From positions 13,960 to 77,959 of the forward strand of contig DAOUMV010000006.1 of NCBI GenBank assembly GCA_034408935.1: a stretch of DNA of 64,000 nucleotides, in the 5' to 3' direction. Source of the stretch: DAOUMF01 sp034408935. GTDB taxonomy: Bacteria; Chloroflexota; Dehalococcoidia; SM23-28-2; RBG-16-64-32. Made by a program: the position numbers and the translations under genes. Below, one piece after another: positions 1-8,921 of this stretch; the first letter of the stretch is position 1; every line of letters begins with the position of its first letter. The notes under the pieces were generated by a model. The model was given only the letters and a program-made list of their open reading frames with translations, made no database searches and was not told where the DNA came from.

Positions 1-1160
1 GGTGTAGATGTCTGCCGCCAGTCAACCCAGGGCATGATGGTCTGGGGGCGCGCGTTCCAGGCGAATTGCCGAACCTTGTGAAGGACCGACTCCACGAGAG
101 TGTCGGACAGGTAGTGAGGTTGGAGCCCCAGATCGATTAGCTTGGTAGCCTTGGCGTTGTAGTAGTGCTCTTCCTGCTCTACGCGCGGGTTGGTGACGTG
201 CTGAACCTCAACCCCGACGCCTAGCTTACTGGCTGCTGCTTGCACTATCTCCGCGAGTTGGAGGACGGTGAACTGCTCGGTGAACTGGTTGAAGACGCGG
301 AATTCGCCCTGTCGCGCCGGATTGAGGATGGCCAGTTCAACGCAGCGTAAGGTGTCCCGAATGTCCAGGAAGCCACGCGTCTGGCCTCCTTTTCCGTACA
401 CCGTCAGCGGGTGTCCGATGACCGACTGGACGCAGTAGCGGTTGAGGGCGGTGCCCCAGACGCCGTCGTAGTCGAAGCGGGTGGCCAGCCGCTCATCCAG
501 CTCCGTCTCCTCAGTAGCGACGCCGTAGACGATGCCTTGGTTCAGGTCCGTGGAGCGCAGACCCCATACCTTGCACGCGAACATGATGTTGTTGCTGTCG
601 TGAACCTTGGACAGGTGATAGAAGGAGCCGGGCTGCTTAGGGTAGGGCAGGATGTCTTTGCGCCCTTTGTACTCGATCTCGATGAATCCCTCTTCGATGT
701 CGATGTTTGGGGTGCCGTACTCTCCCATGGTGCCCAGCTTGACCAGGTGACAGGAGGGGCAATGCACGGCGATTGCGTAAAGGAGGTTGAGAGTGCCCAC
801 AACGTTGTTGACTTGAGTGTAGACCGCGTGCTTGCGGTCGATCATCGAGTAGGGGGCGCAGCGCTGCTCGCCATAGTGAACGATGGCATCGGGCTGGAAG
901 TCCCGAAGAAGCGGGGCCGCAAACTCGTAGTCCGTGATGTCCCCGATCTCCATCTCTATGTAGCGCTCAGCTACCTCGCGCCACGCCTGCACGCGCTGGT
1001 GCAAGGAAGCGATGGGTATGAGGGTGTCGGTGCCCAGTTCGTGATCCGCTTGGCGGCGAGCGAAGTTGTCCACAATGGCCACGTCATGGCCCTGGCGTGA
1101 GAGGTACATGGCGGTCGGCCACCCGAGATAGCCATCGCCTCCGACCACGATTATGCGCAT
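1..1160 (-). CDS. sqdB: UDP-sulfoquinovose synthase, 3' end outside window
   Basis: Extended-SDR enzyme that converts UDP-glucose and sulfite to UDP-sulfoquinovose, the head-group donor for sulfolipid. About 386 codons are visible before the window edge, and the last visible residues (IMPWVDW) resemble the SQD1 C-terminus, so little is missing. Seen: N-terminal Rossmann motif GGDGYLG, family signature GEQRCAPYSMID, GTMGEYGTPNID carrying the catalytic Thr, and FYHLSKVHD with the SDR Tyr-x3-Lys, followed by TDLNQGIVYGV. The ATG at 1158-1160 gives MRIIVVGGDG. The gene has its own good promoter just upstream. No sulfoquinovosyltransferase is visible here; a glycan cluster precedes it, so the sugar may enter a sulfolipid or a surface glycan (inference). 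Confidence 0.93.
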   Translation of the reverse strand, partial: MRIIVVGGDGYLGWPTAMYLSRQGHDVAIVDNFARRQADHELGTDTLIPIASLHQRVQAWREVAERYIEMEIGDITDYEFAAPLLRDFQPDAIVHYGEQRCAPYSMIDRKHAVYTQVNNVVGTLNLLYAIAVHCPSCHLVKLGTMGEYGTPNIDIEEGFIEIEYKGRKDILPYPKQPGSFYHLSKVHDSNNIMFACKVWGLRSTDLNQGIVYGVATEETELDERLATRFDYDGVWGTALNRYCVQSVIGHPLTVYGKGGQTRGFLDIRDTLRCVELAILNPARQGEFRVFNQFTEQFTVLQLAEIVQAAASKLGVGVEVQHVTNPRVEQEEHYYNAKATKLIDLGLQPHYLSDTLVESVLHKVRQFAWNARPQTIMPWVDWRQTST

Positions 1161-1251
1161 TGCATCCTCCTGATTAAGGCAAGCTAGGCTGAGGGACTCT
1201 CTTTCTGGTCAACAGAACGCAACGAAGCAGACAAAGGTTAAGTCGGGAGAC

Positions 1252-1282
1252 ATTATAGCAGGGCCGCTTATCCTACGGTCAA
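1252..1282 (-). promoter_or_regulatory. Sigma-70-type promoter for sqdB
   Basis: On the minus strand there is a -35 TTGACC (1277-1282) and a perfect -10 TATAAT (1252-1257), 19 bp apart, about 92 bp before the sqdB ATG. The spacing is slightly long. It separates sqdB transcription from the glycosyltransferase operon ending at 1453. The 1161-1452 gap holds nothing else I can support. Confidence 0.6.
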
Positions 1283-1452
1283 ATAGGTTCCAGATGGGTA
1301 TCCCGCGCCACGCGATGGCCGATCTGACGTTCCCTCAAGGCGGCATCGCTGTCGAGGGGAGCTGGGACGAACTCAGCCCCGCCGAGCGCACCCGCTCCTG
1401 CGCCACCGCGGTCAGACCTAGACGGAGGCGCTGGCCCTCGGCGAGCCCTGAG

Positions 1453-2253
1453 CTACTGGGCGGCCCGCAGGCGCTCCCTGACCACCAGGCGCAGGAACTC
1501 CAGTATCGCCAACTGGCGGCGGAGTCGCCAGGGCTGGCGTGCGAGCCGGTACAGCCACTCAAGTCCCTTTCGCCGTAGCCAGCGGGGCGCCCGGGAGGTG
1601 GCGCCAGAGATGAAGGAGAAGGAGCCGCCCTCCGCGACGGCCACGTTCAGCTTGAGATGAGGCCTGTTCTCCGCAATCCACTCTTCCTGGCGAGGGAAGC
1701 CCAGGGCCACCAGTAGAGCGTGCGGTTGAGCAGCGTTCACAAGCTCGACGATGCGGTCCCTCTCCTCGAAGTAGCCGTTGCGGGCGCCCACGATCGTTAG
1801 ATTGGGAAAGCTCGCCTCGATGCGCCCTCTGGTACCCTGCACCTCCTCCTCGGTGCCGCCCAGGAGGAAGACCCGCGAGCCGGCCTCGTCCAGCCTGGCC
1901 AGCATCTCCCATGTCAGATCCACGCCAGCCATGTTCTCCTTGAGAGGCTGACGGACAGCGGCTGGGTTGAGGGCGACGGCAGCCAGGGAAAGAGGGACCT
2001 GGAGCAGTGCCCGCAGCGGCCCGCCCGACAGGGAGAGATAGTGGGCCGCCCACAGGATGCCGATGCCGTCGGCCAGACAGAGGTCAGCCCCGTTGAGGAT
2101 CTGCCGGATGTGTGGTTCGCGCGCCGCCCTAGGCATGAACTCCGAGTACGGCTTGACCACGTAGCCCTTTTCCCCTCGCCGAGCGATATCAGCGATCGCC
2201 TCAGCGGCCTCGTCCCGGCTGAGGTTGTGGAAGCGGACCCCAAGAACCTCCAT
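1453..2253 (-). CDS. WecG/TagA/CpsF-family glycosyltransferase
   Basis: GT26-type enzyme of about 266 residues. The family transfers UDP-linked N-acetylmannosamine or ManNAc-uronate type sugars onto an undecaprenyl-diphosphate-linked sugar on the inner membrane face. Seen: LGVRFHN start, NGADLCLADGIGI with the conserved Asp near residue 62, LGFPRQEEWI, and the C-terminal RAPRWLRRKGLEWLYRL block typical of the family. I chose the ATG at 2253; the frame is open further upstream but would overlap the preceding gene, and the family usually begins with this motif. It lies 22 bp downstream of a GT4 gene, so it is probably the last gene of this operon. The exact sugar cannot be deduced. Confidence 0.9.
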   Translation of the reverse strand: MEVLGVRFHNLSRDEAAEAIADIARRGEKGYVVKPYSEFMPRAAREPHIRQILNGADLCLADGIGILWAAHYLSLSGGPLRALLQVPLSLAAVALNPAAVRQPLKENMAGVDLTWEMLARLDEAGSRVFLLGGTEEEVQGTRGRIEASFPNLTIVGARNGYFEERDRIVELVNAAQPHALLVALGFPRQEEWIAENRPHLKLNVAVAEGGSFSFISGATSRAPRWLRRKGLEWLYRLARQPWRLRRQLAILEFLRLVVRERLRAAQ

Positions 2254-2275
2254 CACATCCGGCGGCTGCCGTCGC

Positions 2276-3475
2276 TCAGGCTGTTGCCCTGGCACTGCTG
2301 AGGACTTCATCCAGGGGTTGGTAGGCCACTTCGGCCAGGTAGCGGCTGCGGACCAGCGCCCGCCCGTTGTCGCTGAGGGCCCGCCACAGACCGTCATCCA
2401 CCATGAGGCGTCTCCCCGCCTCCGCCATCGATTCAGCGTCGTGCGCCACCAGTAGGTGCTCGCCGGGCACGGCCTCCAGCCCTTCGGCCCCCTGGAGGCT
2501 GGTCACCACGGGCAGGCCGCGGGCGAGAGCGTTAAGCACCTTGAGCCGGGTGCCACCCCCCGTGGGGCTGGCCTCGATGAACAGTCGTGCCCGGCGGTAC
2601 AGAGGCTCGGCGTCTGTCACCGGGCCCATGAACTCCACCCCGGCCGTGCGACGGGCCAGCCGACGTAGCCGCGACGGCGCCCCCTTCCCAGCGATGACGA
2701 AGCGGACCTGGGGTATCCGTTGCCGTACGAGGGGAAAGACGAAGCGGAGGAAGCGCTCCAAGCCCTCCAGGTTGGGCTGCCAGCTCAGTGTGCCGAAATA
2801 GAGGATCACCGGCTCCGTGGCAGCACAGGAGAGCTCAGGACGCTCCAGCAGCGACGGATCTGGCAGGTTGGGGAGCACCCGCAGGCGCTCCGGGGCCGCC
2901 TGGAGCTCGATGAGGGCCTGCCGGTCGGCCTCGGAGACGGCGAAGACGATGTCGAATCGGGGGAGGATGGCAGCTTCGTAGCTGCGCACCCGCCCGTACT
3001 CCAACCAGATCAGCGTCCGAAGCAGCGGGTTGCGCTCTCGCTGGGCCTGCCGATACCACATCACATGCTCAGCGTTGTGCTCGTGCAGCAGGGCTAGGCC
3101 CAAGAATCCAGGCGGCAGGTACTGCGCCATCAGCCAGCCATCCACGAACACAGCGCCGTATTCGCCTTCGGCCAGCCACCGCGACACCAAGTGCCCCATC
3201 CGGCCGCTGCGGTTTCGCTCGATGCTGAGGGGCATCCCCCTGAAGTAGCTGCGCACGAGGTTGAGAGGGGTGCGGCCGCGGTTCAGCGGCACCGTCTCCA
3301 CCCGCCCCACGGTTTCGCTCCAGCGGGCCTGCTCCTGGGTCAGCGGCCTTCGCCGAAAGCAGAGGATGTGCAGGTCGTGGCGCTGCCCCAGGTACGTCAG
3401 GATAGAAGACGTCTTGATGGTGCCGCCGCTATCGGCGGGATGCGGTAGCTCCGGGGTCAGAAACAGCACACGCAT
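2276..3475 (-). CDS. GT4-family glycosyltransferase
   Basis: 399-residue GT-B fold enzyme acting on the cytoplasmic face in glycan assembly. Seen: N-terminal VLFLTPELPHPADSGG, which binds the acceptor in this family, and a C-terminal donor domain with LYFGTLSWQPN and ASPTGGGTRLKVLNALARG. In many relatives the last block reads KVLEALA; here the second Glu is Asn. It resembles the sugar transferases of PEP-CTERM/exosortase-associated polysaccharide loci. The start at 3475 was chosen because MRVLFLTPE is the usual beginning; 14 extra upstream codons are open. It follows the initiating sugar transferase at a distance of 47 bp. Linkage and sugar are unknown. Confidence 0.88.
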   Translation of the reverse strand: MRVLFLTPELPHPADSGGTIKTSSILTYLGQRHDLHILCFRRRPLTQEQARWSETVGRVETVPLNRGRTPLNLVRSYFRGMPLSIERNRSGRMGHLVSRWLAEGEYGAVFVDGWLMAQYLPPGFLGLALLHEHNAEHVMWYRQAQRERNPLLRTLIWLEYGRVRSYEAAILPRFDIVFAVSEADRQALIELQAAPERLRVLPNLPDPSLLERPELSCAATEPVILYFGTLSWQPNLEGLERFLRFVFPLVRQRIPQVRFVIAGKGAPSRLRRLARRTAGVEFMGPVTDAEPLYRRARLFIEASPTGGGTRLKVLNALARGLPVVTSLQGAEGLEAVPGEHLLVAHDAESMAEAGRRLMVDDGLWRALSDNGRALVRSRYLAEVAYQPLDEVLSSARATA

Positions 3476-3522
3476 CGCCGGTTCCGAGACCGCGGCCTGG
3501 GAGCAGCGCTGGGGCAACTGCC

Positions 3523-4293
3523 CTAACGGGCCCCCTTCTTGCTCAGAACCAGGGCCACAGTCTTTGCCAGTATCCCTAAGTCGCGCGAGATCGGGTGGTA
3601 GCGTACGTACTTCAGATCGTGGCGGACCTTCTCATAGTGGGTAAGGTCGGAGCGACCGTTCACTTGGGCGAGGCCAGTCATGCCCGGCCTCACCTTGTGA
3701 CGTTGACGGAAGTTGCGTGGCCAGTGGGCCACGATCTCCGGCATATCTGGTCGTGGTCCCACCAGGCTCATGTCTCCCCTGACCACGTTGAGGAGCTGCG
3801 GGAGCTCATCCATAGTCGTCTTGCGGAGCACCCAGCCGATCTTGGTCACGCCGGGATGGCGCCCGCGGGGGCTGAGCAGGCTCTTTCTCAGGTCACCCTT
3901 GGGAATCCGATCGGAGATGTCGTTCTCCGCGCCGTCGACCATGGTACGGAACTTGTAGAAGTTGAACAGTCGACCGTTCAGACCGACCCGCTTCTGTCTG
4001 AGCAGTGCCGGCCCGGGACCGTCAAGCTTGATAAGAGCCAGGGTCAGGAGCCAGATGGGCGAGAGAACGCCCAAGGCGAGGGAGGCCACGGTGACATCCA
4101 GCCATCGCTTGACGGCGGGGGTCGGGTAAGGATCCACGTGGAAAGGGGTCTCCGTGTCTTCTGGGAGAGCTTGGCCGGAGGCGGCCTGCCGCATTTCCGG
4201 CGCAGCCTCAGGGGAAATGGGCCACTGAGCCTGTATTGGCTTCTTTCGCTTTACGCCAAGCATCTCTTTCCAGGAGTAGAACGTGCGCACCAT
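3523..4293 (-). CDS. Initiating sugar-phosphate transferase (WbaP/Pgl-type)
   Basis: Bacterial sugar transferase (PF02397), 256 residues. It transfers a sugar 1-phosphate from a nucleotide sugar to undecaprenyl phosphate and so starts a glycan on the inner membrane. Seen: a single re-entrant membrane helix at about residues 68-90 after a roughly 60-residue polar N-terminus, then FYKFRTM, DELPQLLNVVRGDMSLVGPRP and RPGMTGLAQVNGRSD, the full catalytic signature. It is the short form without the four-helix membrane domain. Its ATG abuts the rmlD stop (4294) with no gap, so translation is probably coupled. It is the only initiating transferase in the window and therefore probably primes the glycan made by this locus. 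Confidence 0.93.
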   Translation of the reverse strand: MVRTFYSWKEMLGVKRKKPIQAQWPISPEAAPEMRQAASGQALPEDTETPFHVDPYPTPAVKRWLDVTVASLALGVLSPIWLLTLALIKLDGPGPALLRQKRVGLNGRLFNFYKFRTMVDGAENDISDRIPKGDLRKSLLSPRGRHPGVTKIGWVLRKTTMDELPQLLNVVRGDMSLVGPRPDMPEIVAHWPRNFRQRHKVRPGMTGLAQVNGRSDLTHYEKVRHDLKYVRYHPISRDLGILAKTVALVLSKKGAR

Positions 4294-5196
4294 TTATCGG
4301 TTAACCTGCCGCGCTGCCGCGGCCGCGTCGGACTCGCTCCGCCAGCACCGAAGGTGTTCCTCCAAAGCCTGCTGCCAGGATCGAAGCTCAATGCCCAGGC
4401 TGGCGGCGTTGACGTTGGCCAGGGCGGAGAACACTGGCTTGCGGTACTGAGCCTCGAACTCGCGCTGGCTGGCGGGCTCCACTGTGACATCGCCCAGACC
4501 CACGATACGCAGGATCTCCTGGACCCACTCCAGCCGAGAGCAGTGCCCGCTGTTCGTGAGGTGGTAGATCCCGAAGGGCGCCCCCCGGACAAGGGCTGCG
4601 ATCCCCGCGGCCAGATCAGCTGTCCACGTGGGAGAGGCGATCTCGTCAGTCACCCCTTTCAACGACCTGGCCTCCGCCGCCGTCCGTAAGACCTTCTCAG
4701 GAAAGCTCACCCTTCCCGCCCCGTACAACCATGCAGTCCGAACGATGTAGTACCGCTCCATAGTCGACTGCACGTACCGCTCTCCCTCCAGCTTGGAGCG
4801 GCCGTAAGCATTGATGGGGTTGGGCTCGTCCTCCTCTTGGTAGGGCTCGGCCGCCTCTCCGGCGAACACCTCGTTGGTACTGACGTAGAGCATAGCTGCT
4901 CCGGCCCGGGCGCAGGCCTCGGCCACGTGGCGGCTCCCCTCACCGTTGACCAGCAGGGCTCGCTCAGGATCCGACTCGCAGCCCGCAGTGTCGGTCCAGG
5001 CGGCGGCGTGAATGACCAGCTCCGGCCGTAGCTCATCAAAGGTGTGCCGGACAGCCTCGGCGTGGGTGACGTCCATCTCCACGTGGGCCAGGGCCAGGAC
5101 TTCGTGGTCAGCTAGGACGGGTTGCAGAGCACGACCCAGTTGGCCCTGGCCACCGGTGATGAGGATCCTTCGACGGGGCTCAGGACAGGAGCGCAT
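4294..5196 (-). CDS. rmlD: dTDP-4-dehydrorhamnose reductase
   Basis: Last enzyme of dTDP-L-rhamnose synthesis, an NAD(P)H-dependent SDR of 300 residues (normal length). Seen: GGQGQLGRAL nucleotide-binding loop, WTDTAGCESDPE, STNEVFAGE, and NAYGRSKLEGE with the Tyr-x3-Lys pair. The stop codon of the upstream rmlC-like gene (5197) directly abuts its ATG at 5196, and its own stop abuts the sugar transferase start, which indicates one operon with coupled translation. No anomalies. Confidence 0.95.
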   Translation of the reverse strand: MRSCPEPRRRILITGGQGQLGRALQPVLADHEVLALAHVEMDVTHAEAVRHTFDELRPELVIHAAAWTDTAGCESDPERALLVNGEGSRHVAEACARAGAAMLYVSTNEVFAGEAAEPYQEEDEPNPINAYGRSKLEGERYVQSTMERYYIVRTAWLYGAGRVSFPEKVLRTAAEARSLKGVTDEIASPTWTADLAAGIAALVRGAPFGIYHLTNSGHCSRLEWVQEILRIVGLGDVTVEPASQREFEAQYRKPVFSALANVNAASLGIELRSWQQALEEHLRCWRSESDAAAAARQVNR

Positions 5197-5652
5197 CTAC
5201 TTGAACTCGATCTCCCAGTTGAAGGGGATTTGATCGGTATTCCAGGGGAGACGGTACTCGTCCGGCTCCTCCCGGCTGTACGCTTCCGTGGGGAGGTTTA
5301 TCAGGAGGGAGGGCTCCACCCCCATGGTCTTGTAGCCGTGAGCGACGCCAACGGGGATCTTGAGAAGGACGTTGTTGTTCTCCCCCAGATAGAACTCGTT
5401 GACCTCGCCGCGAGTGGGGGAGCCCTCGCGTATGTCGCACAGGCCCACCTTGATCATCCCCTTCACCACCACGATGAAGTCGTCCTGCTTCTTGTGCCAG
5501 TGCCAGGCCCGCACTACCCCCGGGTAGTTCATGGACACATAGCACTGGCCGAACTTCGTGAAGATCGAGTCGTCGCTGCGCAAGAGCTCCATGAGGAAGC
5601 CCCGCTCGTCGGCACGCTTGGTGAGCTGCTTGCTCTCCACTCCCTGGATCAT
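5197..5652 (-). CDS. Short dTDP-4-dehydrorhamnose 3,5-epimerase-like cupin
   Basis: 151-residue RmlC-family cupin, shorter than canonical RmlC (about 180). It lies between rmlB and rmlD and so is the obvious candidate for the 3,5-epimerase step. Seen: KRADERGFLMELLRSD start, GVVRAWHWHKKQDDFIVVVKG carrying the conserved His at the position of the catalytic base, IPVGVAHGYKTMG and LPWNTDQIPFNWEIEF. The C-terminal extension that carries other conserved residues in full-length RmlC is missing. This short form is a known subfamily, so activity could be epimerisation of a different 4-keto sugar. It overlaps rmlB by 4 bp (ATGA type). Confidence 0.85.
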   Translation of the reverse strand: MIQGVESKQLTKRADERGFLMELLRSDDSIFTKFGQCYVSMNYPGVVRAWHWHKKQDDFIVVVKGMIKVGLCDIREGSPTRGEVNEFYLGENNNVLLKIPVGVAHGYKTMGVEPSLLINLPTEAYSREEPDEYRLPWNTDQIPFNWEIEFK

Positions 5653-6725
5653 CGGGACGCCGCTCCTTCCCTGCCGGGCGCGGCGGGGTCATAGGGGACG
5701 CCGCTGGCCAGGCGTTCGCCATACTGGCGCTGGTAGTAGTCGCGGAAGGGGCCGGCATAGATGGGCTCCCACCACCATCGGTTCTCCTGATACCAGCGGA
5801 CGGCCCTCTTCAGGGCGGAGATGAAGTCGTGCTGGGGGGCCCAGCCCAGAGCCCGCAGCTTCGACGAATCGATGGCGTAGCGGCGATCGTGCCCCTTGCG
5901 GTCCTCCACGAAACGAATGAGGCTCAGGGGCTTCTCCAGGAGCTGGAGGAGGGTCTCCGCCACCCGGATGTTCTCCCGGTGGTTGTCGGCGCCGATGTTG
6001 TAGACCTCCCCCGGCTGGCCGGCCCGGGCGACGAGCTCCAGGGCGTGGCAGTGGTCCTCCACGTACAGCCAGTCACGCACCTGGCGGCCGTCGCCGTACA
6101 GGGGGAGAGGCTGGTCCCTCATGGCGCTGGTGACGAACAAGGGCACCATCTTCTCCACGTGCTGGCGGGGACCGATGTTGTTGCCGCTGCGGGTGATGAT
6201 GACAGGCAATCCGTAGGTCTCGAAGAAGGCGGTGCACTGGGCGTCGCCGCCAGCCTTGCTGGCGGCGTAGGGGCTGCGGGGGTGCAGGGGATCGGTCTCG
6301 CGTGCGTAGACCCCGGGCGGCATCTCTCCGTACACCTCATCCGTGGACACCTGAACAAAACGGCGTACGTTGTGATGGCGTCGGGCCGCTTCCAGCAGGA
6401 CGTGGGTGCCGAGAACATCGGTGAGGATGAAGGAGCCGGCCTCCATGAGCGAGCGGTCCACGTGCGTCTCAGCGGCAAAGTTGAACGCCACGTCCACCTC
6501 CGCCATGAGCTGGTCCACCAGGGTGGCATCGCAGATGTCGCCCCGCACGAACCGGTAGCGGGGATCGCCTTCCACGTCCCGCAGGTTGGCCGGGTTACTA
6601 GCGTATGTGAGCTTGTCCAGGTTGACCACCTGGCAGCCGGGGTAACGATCCAGCAGGTGCAGGATGAAGTTGCTGCCGATGAAGCCGCAGCCGCCGGTGA
6701 CCAGAAGGCGCGCGTTCTCGAGCAT
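5649..6725 (-). CDS. rmlB: dTDP-glucose 4,6-dehydratase
   Basis: NAD-dependent extended SDR, 358 residues, second step of dTDP-rhamnose synthesis. Seen: GGCGFIGSNFILHLL, FAAETHVDRS, STDEVYGE with the Thr-Asp-Glu catalytic set, SPYAASKAGGD with Tyr-x3-Lys, and RSGNNIGPRQ. Full length, with no missing motif. The stop overlaps the rmlC-like start by 4 bp, and the gene lies 2 bp downstream of the rmlA-like gene. Confidence 0.96.
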   Translation of the reverse strand: MLENARLLVTGGCGFIGSNFILHLLDRYPGCQVVNLDKLTYASNPANLRDVEGDPRYRFVRGDICDATLVDQLMAEVDVAFNFAAETHVDRSLMEAGSFILTDVLGTHVLLEAARRHHNVRRFVQVSTDEVYGEMPPGVYARETDPLHPRSPYAASKAGGDAQCTAFFETYGLPVIITRSGNNIGPRQHVEKMVPLFVTSAMRDQPLPLYGDGRQVRDWLYVEDHCHALELVARAGQPGEVYNIGADNHRENIRVAETLLQLLEKPLSLIRFVEDRKGHDRRYAIDSSKLRALGWAPQHDFISALKRAVRWYQENRWWWEPIYAGPFRDYYQRQYGERLASGVPYDPAAPGREGAASR

Positions 6726-6727
6726 CT

Positions 6728-7852
6728 CTAGGCACCCGGCATCTCAATCTGGCTGTGGTCGCCCAGGGTGAGGCTGTAGCTGCCGCCCACCGCCTGGCCG
6801 CCCCGCAGCGTCACGTAGCGGCCGATGAGGCTGTGCTCTATCGGCCAGTGGATGTCCTCGATGCTAGTGTGCTCCAGGATGACGCTCCCGCCCACGCGGA
6901 CGCCCTTGAGTCGGCAGTGGTGATCTATGGACGTGAAGGGAGCCACGTAGGAGTCTATCACCTCGGCGTCCTCGCCGATGATGAGCGGTCCTCGCAGCAC
7001 GCTGTTCACCACCCTGGCGCCCTTCTCCAGAATCACCGACTCGTAGACGCGGCTCTGCTCATCCACCTGCCCCTGGTTCGTGGGCGTCAGGGTCTGAAGG
7101 ACGACGCGGTTCGCCTCCAGGATGTCGTCCATCTTGCCCGTGTCGATCCAGTAGCGGTCCAGCACCTCCGTCTCAACATGGAGTCCTTTATCGATGAGGT
7201 ACTGAATGGTGTCAGTGATCTCCAGCTCCCCGCGGGCGGAAGGCCTGATCTGCTCCACCGCCTCGAATACGTGGTGGTCGAACATGTAGATGCCGATAAC
7301 AGCCAGGTTGGAGGGAGGGCTGGCGGGCTTCTCCACAATGCGGGTCACGCGGCCGTCGACGAACTCGGCGATTCCGAAGGCTTGGGGGTTGTCCACCCGG
7401 TGCAGCAGTATCTGGCAATTGGCCCTGTTCTCCCGGAAGCGATCCACGAAGGACCTGACTCCCCCCAGGAGGAAGTTGTCACCCAGATAGAGAACGAAGG
7501 GGGTCTCGCCAATGTAGTCGCGGGCGATCTTGATGGCGTGGGCGATGCCCAGGGGCGCCTCCTGCTGTACATACTCCACCCTCGCCCCGAACTGCGACCC
7601 GTCGCCCACGGCGGCACGGATCTGCTCCGCCGTATCGCCCACCACGATGGCGATGTCTCGGATACCGCACTCCACGAGCTGCTCGATGGTGTAGAAGAGC
7701 ACAGGCTTGTTGGCGATGGGGACCAGTTGCTTGGCGCTGGTATAGGTGAAGGGCCGCAGGCGGCTTCCCTTGCCTCCACTGAGGATGAGGCCTTTCAGAG
7801 TCCTCACCGGCCGGCTCTTCTTTTCCAGCAGTCGCTCCTTTGTGGACGACAT
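6728..7852 (-). CDS. rmlA: Glucose-1-phosphate thymidylyltransferase, long form
   Basis: Nucleotidyltransferase that activates glucose 1-phosphate with dTTP, first step of dTDP-rhamnose synthesis. 374 residues, longer than E. coli RmlA (about 290), because a C-terminal left-handed beta-helix follows the catalytic domain. Seen: LSGGKGSRLRPFTYTSAKQL and PIANKPVLFYTIE (catalytic loop and Lys), YLGDNFLLGG (metal-binding Asp), IVEKPASPPS, then hexapeptide-like repeats after residue 250. This architecture matches the actinobacterial/archaeal-type thymidylyltransferases. The first 18 residues are poorly conserved, so the start may lie a few codons downstream. It begins the rml sub-operon. Confidence 0.92.
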   Translation of the reverse strand: MSSTKERLLEKKSRPVRTLKGLILSGGKGSRLRPFTYTSAKQLVPIANKPVLFYTIEQLVECGIRDIAIVVGDTAEQIRAAVGDGSQFGARVEYVQQEAPLGIAHAIKIARDYIGETPFVLYLGDNFLLGGVRSFVDRFRENRANCQILLHRVDNPQAFGIAEFVDGRVTRIVEKPASPPSNLAVIGIYMFDHHVFEAVEQIRPSARGELEITDTIQYLIDKGLHVETEVLDRYWIDTGKMDDILEANRVVLQTLTPTNQGQVDEQSRVYESVILEKGARVVNSVLRGPLIIGEDAEVIDSYVAPFTSIDHHCRLKGVRVGGSVILEHTSIEDIHWPIEHSLIGRYVTLRGGQAVGGSYSLTLGDHSQIEMPGA

Positions 7853-7874
7853 CTCGTGCTCTCCTCGGTCTGGC

Positions 7875-8792
7875 CTAGCTCCCCCGAACGCCTTCCCGAC
7901 TGGGTCGAAACAAGCTTGTGAGGTGCCAGAGGAACGCGCGCGCCTCCCCTGGCAGCCTCCGTATCGCTCCCGGGTGCCTTATCAAGTGGAGCGGCCCAAA
8001 GACGAAAAGGTACAGGGCCATAGCCGAGAACAGGTGCAGGGGCGACTTACGCTTGCGCAGGAAGAGAAGGGCGTTGCGCCGGAACAGGTAATAGTAATTG
8101 CTATCCGGGGCCTGGGCGCGGGCCGCCTTGTGCCAGATGCGGGCGTTAGGTACGTAGTAGCTCTTCAGCCCTATCTCCCTGGCCCGGGCGCACCAGTCCG
8201 TCTCTTCCCAATAGGCGAAGTAGTCCTCGTCAAGGAGTCCCACCCGCTCCAGAGCGGAGCGCCCTATCAACATGCAGGCGCCATCGGCGTAGTCCCGCTC
8301 TTCAATACGGCCATTCGGCCCCTCGTCGGGCTTGTCGCGCCCTACCTGCCAGGCCTTGCCCATCCAGGCATTCACCCGCCCCCCCGTGGAGTTGATGACC
8401 CTGGGTCGCTCATAGTAGCAGATCTTGGGGCAGAAGGCGGCAGCATCAGGGATTTCCTCAGCGGCCTGCACGAGCATGGAGAGAAATGCCGGATCCACAA
8501 CCGTGTCGTTGTTCAGCAGGAGGACGTAGTCTGTCCCACGCTCCAGGGCGCAGCGGATGCCCATGTTGCAGCCGCCGGCGAAGCCCAGGTTCTTCTCGCT
8601 GGCGATGAGGTGCGTGGAGTCACCGAACCGTTCCCGCAGAACCTGCGCATCGTCTGCCGAGGAGCCGTTGTCTATAACGATGGTTTGGTAGTTGGGATAC
8701 GTTATCGTGCGCACGGACTCCAGGCACTCGCTGGTGTCCGCGAGGCCGTTCCAGTTGAGGATGACCACCGTGACCTTGGACCAATGGGTCAT
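7875..8792 (-). CDS. GT2-family glycosyltransferase (rhamnosyltransferase-like)
   Basis: 305-residue inverting GT-A enzyme. Seen: VTVVILNWNGLADTSECLES start, VIDNGSS, GFAGGCNMGI, LLNNDTVVDP (the DxD-type metal site region), DEDYFAYWEETDWCAR (catalytic base region) and a hydrophobic C-terminal stretch around residues 255-280 that may be a membrane anchor. The family commonly adds rhamnose or related sugars to surface glycans. Its location next to rmlA, 22 bp away, supports a rhamnosyltransferase role, but the sugar is inferred only from context. Confidence 0.9.
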   Translation of the reverse strand: MTHWSKVTVVILNWNGLADTSECLESVRTITYPNYQTIVIDNGSSADDAQVLRERFGDSTHLIASEKNLGFAGGCNMGIRCALERGTDYVLLLNNDTVVDPAFLSMLVQAAEEIPDAAAFCPKICYYERPRVINSTGGRVNAWMGKAWQVGRDKPDEGPNGRIEERDYADGACMLIGRSALERVGLLDEDYFAYWEETDWCARAREIGLKSYYVPNARIWHKAARAQAPDSNYYYLFRRNALLFLRKRKSPLHLFSAMALYLFVFGPLHLIRHPGAIRRLPGEARAFLWHLTSLFRPSREGVRGS

Positions 8793-8921
8793 ATTCTACT
8801 TCTCCGGTCTTGCCCAGCACCCACTCGGCAAGCCTTGCCATCGGCCGCTAGTGCCCGTCCATTCTCGCACAAAGAAGCGTAGGGCCGGGGCCTCAGCCGC
8901 CCCCTCGACCACCCCCCGAAG

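Noticed and set aside
3595..4689. 364-codon plus-strand open frame opposite to the sugar transferase and rmlD
   Set aside because: Antisense to two unmistakable genes; the composition is that of a shadow frame.
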